The notes under the pieces were generated by a model that made no database searches, was not told where the DNA came from, and saw nothing but the letters and a program-made list of their open reading frames with translations. Of a stretch of DNA of 8,590 nt, positions 1-7,104 are shown one piece after another. Every line of letters begins with the position of its first letter. Position 1 is the first letter of the stretch. Origin of the DNA: Ignavibacteriales bacterium (GTDB lineage Bacteria; Bacteroidota; Ignavibacteria; UBA10030; SZUA-254). A program made the translations under genes and the position numbers. The stretch spans positions 1 through 8,590 of the forward strand of contig JACQYX010000121.1 in NCBI GenBank assembly GCA_016207985.1, read 5' to 3'.

Positions 1-15
1 CGGGTAGTTACTTTC

Positions 16-20
16 AGGGA
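16..20 (+). promoter_or_regulatory. Shine-Dalgarno-like site for the first gene
   Basis: AGGGA lies 6 bases before the ATG at 27. The reading frame is open back to the window edge, so this site, together with the signal peptide that begins at this ATG, is what decides the start. Confidence 0.55.
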
Positions 21-26
21 ACCGAT

Positions 27-2978
27 ATGAGAACAAGTCAGCTTATTTACAGAATTGCTGTCATATGTATCTTGATGATTATTGCCTTGCAATCTATCAT
101 TCACGCACAGTTTCGAACGTATGAGTCGAAGAATTTAAGATTGATCTACTATGATTCCAAACACTCGTATATAATACCGCACTTGCGGAGATGCTTTGAA
201 AATTCTTTTAATTTCCATAGCAAACGTTTTGATTATACTCCAACAGAAAAAATAACAATTTTGTTTCAGGATTTTGATGATTATGGATATGCGGGTGCAA
301 CGGCTCTCCCGTACAATTATATGGTGTTGGGTATTGAGCCATTTGAAAATGTGTACGAAACATCTCCAACAAATGAACGATTAAACTGGGTTATGAGCCA
401 TGAACTGATGCATGTGGTATCAACCGATAAACCGTCTGCATCCGATAATTTTTACCGTTCGCTATTTTTTGGCAAAGTATCTACAACATCTGAAAATCCG
501 ATCTCGATGATGTATAGCTATCTCACAACACCACGGAAATATTCCCCGCGCTGGTATCTCGAAGGTATTGCTGTTTTTATGGAAACATGGATGGCGGGAG
601 GTATCGGGCGCGCACAGAGTGGATATGATGAAATGGTATTTAGGACAATGGTTTGTGATAGTAACTACTTTTACGATGTCGTAGGATTAGAATCGGAAGG
701 AACAACAATTGATTTCCAGATTGGGCAGAATTCTTATCTTTATGGAACCAGATTTGTAAGCTATCTTGCATATCAGTACGGGCCAGAGAAAGTATTAGCG
801 TGGTTTGACCGGACAAGGGAGAGTGATCAAAATTATACTTCACAATTCAAACGAGTTTATGGAGTTTCACTTGATGAGGAGTGGTCACGATGGATCGAAT
901 GGGAACATACCTGGCAGCAAACAAATCTTGACACAATCAGGCGATTCACTATTACAGCATATCGCTATATTTCAAAAGAACCGCTTGGTGCAATTTCCCG
1001 AACGTTTTACGATTCCACCCTGCATAAATTATATGCAGCAGTGAATTATCCGGGTCAGCTTGCACATATTGTATCCATCGATATTGCCACAGGTAAAATT
1101 GAAACTATTTGTGATTTATTCACTCCCGCGCTTTATTATGTTTGTCATTTAGCATTTGACAGAGTGAATGGGTTCTTATTTTATACTACAAAGAATAATA
1201 AGGGATGGCGAGACCTCAGCATAGTAAACATCAAAACTGGGAAAACAGACATTTTAGTGAAAAATAGCCGGGCAGGTGATTTAGCATTCAATGCAACCGA
1301 TAAATCGCTTTGGGGTATCCAGCATCATAATGGTTATTCAAGCATTGTGAAATTTCCATCTCCTTATTCCGGTTGGAACGAATTAGTTAAACTACCGTAT
1401 GGAACAGACTTGTTTGACATCGATATTTCTCCGGATGGGAAATATCTGACCGGATCCGTCATGGAAATCAGTGGGAAACAAAAACTTGTCAGGATGTTGA
1501 TTGAAAAACTGATGACGGGAGATAGTGAATATGAGACATTATATGAATTTGAAAACAACTCGCCACTAAATTTTGTTTTCTCTGGTGATGGTAGATATCT
1601 ATACGGGAGTACATACTACACCGGTGTCTCCAATATTGTCCGATATAACTTTGAAACTAAAAAAATGGAATGGCTTACCAATTGTGAAACAGGTCTGTTT
1701 CGACCTGTACCTGTTTCAAAAGATTCTCTTGTAGCGTTCCGATATACTGGGAAAGGATTCGTTCCGGTTTTAATTGCAAATATACCAAGAGAAGATGTTA
1801 GCACAATAAAATATTTAGGTTATGATATTTCCGAAAAGTATCCGATAGTTAAATCATGGTCTCTTCCATCACCTTTGACAATCAACATTGATTCACTTAC
1901 TGATTATTCCGGTGAATATAATGGGTTAAGTAATATCAGGATCAGCTCCGTATATCCAATTGTTGATGGTTTTAAAGATTTCACTGCGTTTGGAATTCGA
2001 CTCAATTTATTGGATCCTCTATTATTGCATGATATAAATTTAACAGCGGCATATACCCCGCAAAAAATTCTGCCTTCAAGTGAACGGTTTCACCTTTCCT
2101 TCAATTACAGTTATTGGGGGTGGAAATTCAATACAACATATAATAAGTCGGATTTCTATGACCTTTTCGGACCAACAAAGACGAGCCGAAAAGGGTATTC
2201 AATTGGTATTTCATACGACGATCGCTTGCTGGACGATAATCCTCAAATTCTTGAATACACAATTGGTGCGACTGGCTGGGGAGGATTACAAAGGTTACCA
2301 GATTATCAGAATGTTTCAGCATCATTCGACAGGTATCTTACGGGTAATATCAAAATGAGCTATCGAAATCTGAAAAGATCTTTAGGTGCTATCGAAGCTG
2401 AAAGTGGTATACGTGGCAAGCTTAATACACTGGATAATTATGTCAATGGTACACATTTTCCTCGCCTGTTTGCAACAATAGATTACGGTTTTCTTCTCCC
2501 TATTTATCATTCGTCCATCTGGCTCATAGTTTCGGCGGGACACTCTTTTGGTGATAGAACGGAGCCGTTTGCAAATTTCTATTTTGGTGGCTTTGGTAAC
2601 AATTGGATCGATTATCAAACTGCGAAGCGTTTCCGAGAGTATTACAGTTTCCCCGGGGTGGGGATCAATGATATTGGTGGCACAAAATTTGGGAAATTGT
2701 TAGTCGAGTGGACTTTACCACCAATACGATTCCGCCGAATGGGTTTTATGAATCTTTATTGTACTTGGGCACATCCCACTATCTTTGCATCCGGGATCAT
2801 CACAAATTTTGACAACGAAAATGAACGCCAAATTTTTGGAAGTGTAGGATCCCAGGTCGATTTTAGGATAGTACTTTTTTCACGGCTTGAATCAACCATC
2901 TCCGTCGGTTATGCAACTGCTTGGGAGAAAAATCAACGCCCGACTGACGAGTTTATGTTATCATTGAAAATTCTATAA
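27..2978 (+). CDS. Exported peptidase-MA-like / beta-propeller / outer-membrane barrel protein
   Basis: This 983-residue protein has three visible parts. Residues 1-27 form a signal peptide ending around HA|QF. Residues about 30-300 look like a gluzincin metallopeptidase of the Peptidase_MA type: HELMH at 125-129 supplies two zinc-ligand histidines and the catalytic glutamate E126, and the WYLEGIA segment supplies a likely third ligand, E179. Residues about 315-590 contain TolB/PD40-like propeller repeats, for example DISPDGKYL and FSGDGRYLYGS. Residues about 640-983 are rich in alternating aromatic and polar strands and glycines, as in the surface-antigen/Omp85-type C-terminal barrel. The likely location is the outer membrane, with the peptidase and propeller outside the membrane. 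The intact HExxH argues for an active enzyme, but the substrate is unknown. The next gene follows after 12 bases. The family type is confident; the barrel assignment rests on composition and pattern only. Confidence 0.85.
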   Translation: MRTSQLIYRIAVICILMIIALQSIIHAQFRTYESKNLRLIYYDSKHSYIIPHLRRCFENSFNFHSKRFDYTPTEKITILFQDFDDYGYAGATALPYNYMVLGIEPFENVYETSPTNERLNWVMSHELMHVVSTDKPSASDNFYRSLFFGKVSTTSENPISMMYSYLTTPRKYSPRWYLEGIAVFMETWMAGGIGRAQSGYDEMVFRTMVCDSNYFYDVVGLESEGTTIDFQIGQNSYLYGTRFVSYLAYQYGPEKVLAWFDRTRESDQNYTSQFKRVYGVSLDEEWSRWIEWEHTWQQTNLDTIRRFTITAYRYISKEPLGAISRTFYDSTLHKLYAAVNYPGQLAHIVSIDIATGKIETICDLFTPALYYVCHLAFDRVNGFLFYTTKNNKGWRDLSIVNIKTGKTDILVKNSRAGDLAFNATDKSLWGIQHHNGYSSIVKFPSPYSGWNELVKLPYGTDLFDIDISPDGKYLTGSVMEISGKQKLVRMLIEKLMTGDSEYETLYEFENNSPLNFVFSGDGRYLYGSTYYTGVSNIVRYNFETKKMEWLTNCETGLFRPVPVSKDSLVAFRYTGKGFVPVLIANIPREDVSTIKYLGYDISEKYPIVKSWSLPSPLTINIDSLTDYSGEYNGLSNIRISSVYPIVDGFKDFTAFGIRLNLLDPLLLHDINLTAAYTPQKILPSSERFHLSFNYSYWGWKFNTTYNKSDFYDLFGPTKTSRKGYSIGISYDDRLLDDNPQILEYTIGATGWGGLQRLPDYQNVSASFDRYLTGNIKMSYRNLKRSLGAIEAESGIRGKLNTLDNYVNGTHFPRLFATIDYGFLLPIYHSSIWLIVSAGHSFGDRTEPFANFYFGGFGNNWIDYQTAKRFREYYSFPGVGINDIGGTKFGKLLVEWTLPPIRFRRMGFMNLYCTWAHPTIFASGIITNFDNENERQIFGSVGSQVDFRIVLFSRLESTISVGYATAWEKNQRPTDEFMLSLKIL

Positions 2979-2990
2979 TTATTATCTTAC

Positions 2991-3989
2991 ATGCTTAATA
3001 TACTTTTGGCATTGGTGCCAATTTTTATTTTCCTTTTTACACTGTTAATAATCGATAGTTACAAGCTCGTTAAACTTCGATCATTAATTCAAACTATATT
3101 TATTGGATCCACGATTGCACTGGTTGCTTATGTAATCAATACGCTTGCCATCAATGAGCTGAATTGGAATACTACTTTATATTCTCGATACATCTCACCA
3201 ATTATTGAAGAGAGCCTTAAAGCGTCTGTCCTTATCTACCTTATTAAATCAAAAAAAGTCGGATTTATGGTAGATGCCGCAATTTACGGTATTGCCGTGG
3301 GTGCTGGATTTGCATGCACTGAAAATATTTTTTATCTCCTAACGTTAAATAATGATAACATTCTTCTGTGGCTAATTCGAGGATTTGGTACGGCGCTGAT
3401 GCATGGTGGTACAACTGCAATTATGGGGATTATCTCAAGAAATCTCCACGATCTTTATCCATTAAGCAATTTAAAAGTATTTTTCCCAGGATTAGCGATA
3501 GCTATCATTATTCATTCATTCTTCAATCATTTCTTTTTATCGCCAGTTAATTCTACAGTACTCATAGTTTTGATCCTTCCGATATTGATGATGATCATTT
3601 TTAAACACAGTGAAGAATCAACACGTACCTGGCTTGGGAGGGGATTAGATTCCGATCTTGAACTTTTAAATCTTCTTGTGACTGAAAATTTATCCAACTC
3701 CAGAATCGGAGTTTATTTACACTCTCTGAAATCCAGACTACCAGCCAATGTTGTAGGAGATATGTTGTGTTATATCCGGGTTTACACAGAACTCGGGATG
3801 CGTGCGAAAGGAATTTTGATATTACGGCAAGCAGGTTTTGAAGTTCCTCCCGATCGAGATGTCAAAGAAAAACTTGTCGAATTGAAATACCTTGAAAAAA
3901 GTATCGGAGCCACAGGTAAATTGGCAATCTCTCCAATACTTCATATGAGCAGCCGGAATCTCTGGCAGCTCGGCACGCTCGAGGAATGA
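2991..3989 (+). CDS. PrsW-family intramembrane protease
   Basis: A polytopic membrane protein of 332 residues. The first 205 residues or so are mostly hydrophobic helices and carry the PrsW hallmarks in order: EESLK at 73-77 (EExxK), FACTEN at 107-112 (FxxxEN), a membrane histidine H138 in LMHGG, and HSFFNH at 175-180. PrsW of Bacillus performs site-1 cleavage of an anti-sigma factor; the family belongs to the CPBP/Abi-related intramembrane proteases. Residues about 206-332 form a soluble, probably cytoplasmic, helical extension that I do not recognise. No anti-sigma factor or sigma gene is visible in the window, so the substrate is open. The ATG at 2991 directly precedes the first membrane helix; there is no clear Shine-Dalgarno sequence. 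The 12-base gap to the upstream gene suggests cotranscription. Confidence 0.85.
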   Translation: MLNILLALVPIFIFLFTLLIIDSYKLVKLRSLIQTIFIGSTIALVAYVINTLAINELNWNTTLYSRYISPIIEESLKASVLIYLIKSKKVGFMVDAAIYGIAVGAGFACTENIFYLLTLNNDNILLWLIRGFGTALMHGGTTAIMGIISRNLHDLYPLSNLKVFFPGLAIAIIIHSFFNHFFLSPVNSTVLIVLILPILMMIIFKHSEESTRTWLGRGLDSDLELLNLLVTENLSNSRIGVYLHSLKSRLPANVVGDMLCYIRVYTELGMRAKGILILRQAGFEVPPDRDVKEKLVELKYLEKSIGATGKLAISPILHMSSRNLWQLGTLEE

Positions 3990-4001
3990 AAGGATCTTCA
4001 C

Positions 4002-4033
4002 TTTGTAACTTCATATAATAATGATTACCTTTC
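4002..4033 (+). promoter_or_regulatory. Candidate Bacteroidota-type promoter (TTTG / TAnnTTTG)
   Basis: TTTG at 4002-4005 is followed after 20 bases by TACCTTTC at 4026-4033, which is one mismatch from the Bacteroidota -33/-7 consensus TTTG-N(17-23)-TAnnTTTG. It lies in the only sizeable gap before the 4076 gene and would give a leader of roughly 35 bases. A second candidate, TTTC at 4030 with a perfect TAnnTTTG (TATGTTTG) at 4055-4062, overlaps it but would leave a leader of only a few bases. Such short motifs are common by chance in AT-rich DNA. Confidence 0.35.
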
Positions 4034-4075
4034 AATGAAGCGATCGATTTTTACTATGTTTGTACGAAGAATTGT

Positions 4076-4930
4076 ATGAAACGTAAATTATTGATTTTCT
4101 TTCTATTCATAGTGTCGATTACACAATCGCTGTACGGGAAAACAAGTACAACTCACTGGCTAAAGGATTACGAGGAAGCGAAGCGTGAAGCGTTTCTTCA
4201 GAATAAATTGATTCTGATCTTCTTCCGTGATTTTAGTGAGCTGAGTAAGAGAATGGAAAACGAAACCTTCACCGATACCTCTGTTGCTCCATTACTGAAA
4301 AATTATGTTTGTCTTGAAATTTATCTTTCATATTATCGGCTGGGAATATCATGGGGAAAATATGAAAAGCTAAGCCGAATGTTCCATGTTGAAGCATTGC
4401 CAACAATTCTCATCGTCGATCCGGTTTGTACTGTTTTTTATAGAGGCGAGAACTTTATACCAGCCGACAAAATGAAATACTTTCTTCAGACTCTACCGCG
4501 TAATATTTTCGGTGTTTATATCGTGCTCGATAAACTTGATAAAAATCCGTCTCTTATATCTCTTAAAATCGCGGCGGGAGATGCTTACCACAAAATTCGA
4601 GTTGCTCATATAAGTAATAGGTACTATGAAGAAGTTATGGAAGCAGAAACCGTTAAGTCGAACCAAAAACTCTCTGAGCACGTTAAAACATTTCGGGCAA
4701 TTAATTATCATTTGCTGGGAGATTTGATAAAAGCGGTTCGTTTATTTGAAGAATTAACTGACGAATATCCGAATGGTAAATTACGTCCAGCTCATTTATA
4801 TTATCTGACGAAACTTCACCTTCAGCTTATCGAGGAAACAAAAGCACGAATGTATTTCTCGATGTTGAAGAAGAAGTTTCCCAACAGTGAATATACAAAT
4901 TTGGCAGAAAGATTGTTTCGTAAGGAATAA
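4076..4930 (+). CDS. Exported thioredoxin-fold protein without CxxC, with TPR-like C-terminus
   Basis: This 284-residue protein starts with a signal peptide (residues 1-21, MKRKLLIFF and onward). Residues about 26-135 follow the thioredoxin_7/DUF255-like pattern: an N-terminal helix, the strand LILIFF at 45-50, then the active-site region, and EALPTILIVDP at 106-116 with the conserved cis-proline P109. The CxxC site is replaced: aligned to the usual DWCxxCK, the sequence reads DFSELSK (52-58), so both cysteines are serines (S54, S57). Thiol-disulfide exchange is therefore not expected, and a binding or chaperone-like role is more likely. Residues about 155-284 are amphipathic helices resembling TPR units, ending in a KKFPNSEYTNLAERL motif typical of such repeats. 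GAAGA at 4066-4070 is a weak ribosome binding site. It is the first gene of a close-spaced run; the next start is 10 bases after its stop. Confidence 0.75.
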   Translation: MKRKLLIFFLFIVSITQSLYGKTSTTHWLKDYEEAKREAFLQNKLILIFFRDFSELSKRMENETFTDTSVAPLLKNYVCLEIYLSYYRLGISWGKYEKLSRMFHVEALPTILIVDPVCTVFYRGENFIPADKMKYFLQTLPRNIFGVYIVLDKLDKNPSLISLKIAAGDAYHKIRVAHISNRYYEEVMEAETVKSNQKLSEHVKTFRAINYHLLGDLIKAVRLFEELTDEYPNGKLRPAHLYYLTKLHLQLIEETKARMYFSMLKKKFPNSEYTNLAERLFRKE

Positions 4931-4940
4931 ATCTTATTAT

Positions 4941-6038
4941 ATGACACAGGAAAATACGTCCATATCCCGCTTTCTGTTACGATTGCTGATTTTATTTTGT
5001 ATGATTATGCTTTCAATCCAAACGGTAGCACAGCAGAAATCTGGGATGTCAATAACCGGTCGAGTTAGCGATGCCGAGACCGGCTATCCACTGGATAATG
5101 TAGTCGTTTTTCTCGCAAACACGCCGTTTGGAACATTAGCTGGCAACAACGGGAAGTTTGCACTTACTGATATTCTCTCAGGAGATTATGAACTGGTAAT
5201 TTCCCGTATCGGGTACGAAAGGCAAATGATTTCTCTTCAGATAAAGGATGTTGATTCTCTTTACTATGATATCGAACTTCGACCACAGCCCGTTCGAACC
5301 GAGGGAGTTGAAGTGCTCGCTGAACGTCCCGATGCGATGAAACCGAGCCTGAATTTATTCTTCCCTCAAGCCAGTGATGATGCCTATTGCGTTTACGGTA
5401 CAGGTAACTCCTTGCCGATAGGAATATTATTCACAGATAGCGCATTGTATATGTATTTGCTGGAGCCAACAATTGTGGACAGTGCTAAGTATATTCGCAT
5501 GTGGCTGCTCTATAAAAATTTATCAGGGATGCCATACAATTTTAATCCAAATACAAATATAAAGCTTAGTATGCAAGGTCAGAAATCTTCTTACCGAGAT
5601 ATTTCTGCCGTCCTTCCACAGAATATACAGCGGATAATTAAGAATGAAGATGCCGTTACAACTTCAGAAGAAGTAATAGGGAGACAAATCCAACATACAG
5701 CGGTACTGCATAAAAAAGCTTTAGATCGAGAAAGGAGTTTTTTAGGTGGAAATTTATCTCCAGAACAATATGCACATTACCTCGCAAACGATATCATTCG
5801 CGGTCCAATATCAGGTATAGCAGTTGATAATATCTTTTCTGGTTGCACTAATGTTGGAATTTTAAAAAAATACACAGTATTTCCAGGTAACAGCGTACAT
5901 GGTTACATTTATTTCCCCTTCCCGGGCTTAAACTGGAAAGCTACAGGAGAGTGGTTCTATGAAGCGGCTCAATACGAATATGAATTAGAAATCATCACAC
6001 CGAACGGTAGTAAAAAAATCGAGTTCAAAGCTTATTGA
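4941..6038 (+). CDS. Exported carboxypeptidase-regulatory-like domain protein (paralogue 1)
   Basis: 365 residues. The signal peptide ends near TVA|QQ (residues 28-32). Residues about 37-112 form a carboxypeptidase-regulatory-like (CarboxypepD_reg-like) beta-sandwich with the usual markers GRVSDAETGYPLDNV, NGKFALTDI, SGDYEL and SRIGYE. Residues about 120-365 are a region I do not recognise, rich in strands (YIRMWLLYKN, PYNFNP) and ending in a strongly conserved block beginning FPFPGLNWKATGEWFYEAA. There are no catalytic residues of carboxypeptidases; the domain is structural and common in Bacteroidota surface proteins. An in-frame ATG at 4887 would overlap the upstream gene and bury the signal peptide, so 4941 is preferred; AAGGA at 4922-4926 lies 14 bases upstream of it, a rather long spacing. 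The 6058-7088 locus is a close tandem paralogue. Function unknown. Confidence 0.8.
   Translation: MTQENTSISRFLLRLLILFCMIMLSIQTVAQQKSGMSITGRVSDAETGYPLDNVVVFLANTPFGTLAGNNGKFALTDILSGDYELVISRIGYERQMISLQIKDVDSLYYDIELRPQPVRTEGVEVLAERPDAMKPSLNLFFPQASDDAYCVYGTGNSLPIGILFTDSALYMYLLEPTIVDSAKYIRMWLLYKNLSGMPYNFNPNTNIKLSMQGQKSSYRDISAVLPQNIQRIIKNEDAVTTSEEVIGRQIQHTAVLHKKALDRERSFLGGNLSPEQYAHYLANDIIRGPISGIAVDNIFSGCTNVGILKKYTVFPGNSVHGYIYFPFPGLNWKATGEWFYEAAQYEYELEIITPNGSKKIEFKAY
5910..5950 (+). repeat. 41-base direct repeat, copy 1
   Basis: Bases 5910-5950 are identical to 6960-7000, exactly 1050 bases downstream. They encode the same conserved block (YFPFPGLNWKATGE) near the C-terminus of the first two paralogues. 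A weaker gapless similarity extends from about 5901 to 6046, through the stop codon and into the following spacer. Confidence 0.9.
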
Positions 6039-6191
6039 AATCAGATTAAACAATATCATGAAGTTTCTACGGCTCATAACAACAATCTTGTTAATCTCAG
6101 TCAATCCAAAATTATTAGCACAGGAAGAAGCTACATCAATTATTACCGGACAGGTTACTGATGCTGAAACGGGCAATTCACTTAGTATGAA

Positions 6192-7088
6192 ATGATCATA
6201 TCACGTGTTGGGTATGAACGAAAAATTATGACTCTTCAAATATCAAAGGCAGAATCTCTCTATTATGAAATCAAGCTTATGTCACAACCTGTACGGACAA
6301 AGGAAGCAGAAATTCTTGCTGAACGTCCCGAAGAGGTCAGATCCACTTTATTCTTTCCGAAAGAGAGTCCCGACATGTATTGTATATACGGTACCTCCTC
6401 CTCGATACCAATTGGAATATTATTTACCGATAGTGCATTTTATATGTTTTCACTAGGCACTGATACAATACAAGGTGAAAAATATATACGGGTTTGGCTA
6501 CTTTATAAAAACTTGTCACAGTCTCCTTATAACTTCAATCCAATAAAGTGCGTCCGGTTGAGTATAAGAGAAGAGAAATACTCTTATAATGCAATACAAC
6601 CTGAACTTTCATCTCATATCCTTTCGGCTCTATTAGTAAAAAGAGATTATAAAATTATACATAATGAAATAAGTAAACCATTAGAAGCTATGGCTACTAA
6701 ACATAGTTTATATTTAAATAAACAATCACACTTTGAACTGTTGTTAGCCCTTGAAGATTTATTGAAGAAGAAGTTGACTCGATATGGTTATACTATCAAA
6801 CAAAGAATAGGGTCTGAGAATGATAAACCTTTAAAAAATTATCCTTCTACTAATGGTTCCCTATCTTCCCAATTGTATATGATTTTTAATAATAGTATAA
6901 ATGTCGGTGTTTTGAATGATTATACTGTTTATCCTAACAATAGTATTAACGGTTTTATCTATTTCCCCTTCCCGGGCTTAAACTGGAAAGCTACAGGAGA
7001 ATGGTTTTATGAAGCAGCGAAGTACGAATATGAATTAGAAATTGTCACACCTGATGGAAGTAAGACGATTGAATTCAGACCTAATTAA
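6192..7088 (+). CDS. Downstream open frame of the broken paralogue 2
   Basis: 298 codons from an ATG at 6192, which overlaps the TGA of the 45-residue upstream frame as ATGA, the arrangement used for coupled reinitiation. If translated, the product would have no signal peptide and only the last strands of the regulatory-like domain (IISRVGYERK onward), then the unrecognised region shared with paralogue 1: YIRVWLLYKN, PYNFNP and the FPFPGLNWKATGEWFYEAA block near the end. The part encoded by about 6600-6950 is visibly AT-richer and does not align clearly with paralogue 1. I consider it a gene remnant rather than a working protein, because an exported domain without its export signal is unlikely to function. 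Confidence 0.4.
   Translation: MIISRVGYERKIMTLQISKAESLYYEIKLMSQPVRTKEAEILAERPEEVRSTLFFPKESPDMYCIYGTSSSIPIGILFTDSAFYMFSLGTDTIQGEKYIRVWLLYKNLSQSPYNFNPIKCVRLSIREEKYSYNAIQPELSSHILSALLVKRDYKIIHNEISKPLEAMATKHSLYLNKQSHFELLLALEDLLKKKLTRYGYTIKQRIGSENDKPLKNYPSTNGSLSSQLYMIFNNSINVGVLNDYTVYPNNSINGFIYFPFPGLNWKATGEWFYEAAKYEYELEIVTPDGSKTIEFRPN
6960..7000 (+). repeat. 41-base direct repeat, copy 2
   Basis: Identical to 5910-5950. The bases just outside differ at silent positions (for example GAA against GAG and TTT against TTC for the residues that follow), so the identity ends sharply inside an otherwise diverged coding block. Confidence 0.9.
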
Positions 7089-7092
7089 AATC

Positions 7093-7099
7093 AAGGGGA
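7093..7099 (+). promoter_or_regulatory. Shine-Dalgarno site deciding the 7105 start
   Basis: AAGGGGA ends 5 bases before the ATG at 7105. It is the clearest ribosome binding site in the window and supports 7105 over the in-frame ATG at 7042, which lies inside the preceding gene. Confidence 0.65.
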
Positions 7100-7104
7100 A
7101 CGTT

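Larger units (their letters stand above)
6058..7088 (+). pseudogene. Carboxypeptidase-regulatory-like domain protein, broken by internal deletion (paralogue 2)
   Basis: The gene begins like its neighbours: an ATG at 6058, 19 bases after the previous stop, a signal peptide (MKFLRLITTILL to LLAQ) and the domain opening TGQVTDAETGNSL. Right after this, at 6181-6186, the sequence jumps to the part matching YELVISRIGYE of paralogue 1. Compared with that paralogue about 91 bases are missing: 2 bases stand where 93 are expected. That is not a multiple of three, so the first frame reads only three more codons (SMK) to a TGA at 6193-6195 after 45 residues, and homology continues in another frame from 6186 to the stop at 7088. 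The loss removes the middle strands of the beta-sandwich. The downstream frame has no further stop for about 300 codons, which points to a recent break or to continued use of the fragment. Confidence 0.8.

Noticed and set aside
1..26. TAG at 5-7 as the end of a preceding gene
   Set aside because: Only a few bases are visible, so no coding frame can be supported.
640..2618. Several short open frames on both strands inside the first gene
   Set aside because: They lie in other frames of a long, domain-supported gene and encode no recognisable motif.
4887..4940. ATG at 4887 as start of paralogue 1
   Set aside because: It lies inside the preceding gene and would add 18 residues in front of the signal peptide.
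7042..7104. Upstream in-frame ATG at 7042 as start of paralogue 3
   Set aside because: It overlaps the preceding gene by 47 bases, puts 21 mostly polar residues before the signal peptide and ignores the strong ribosome binding site before 7105.
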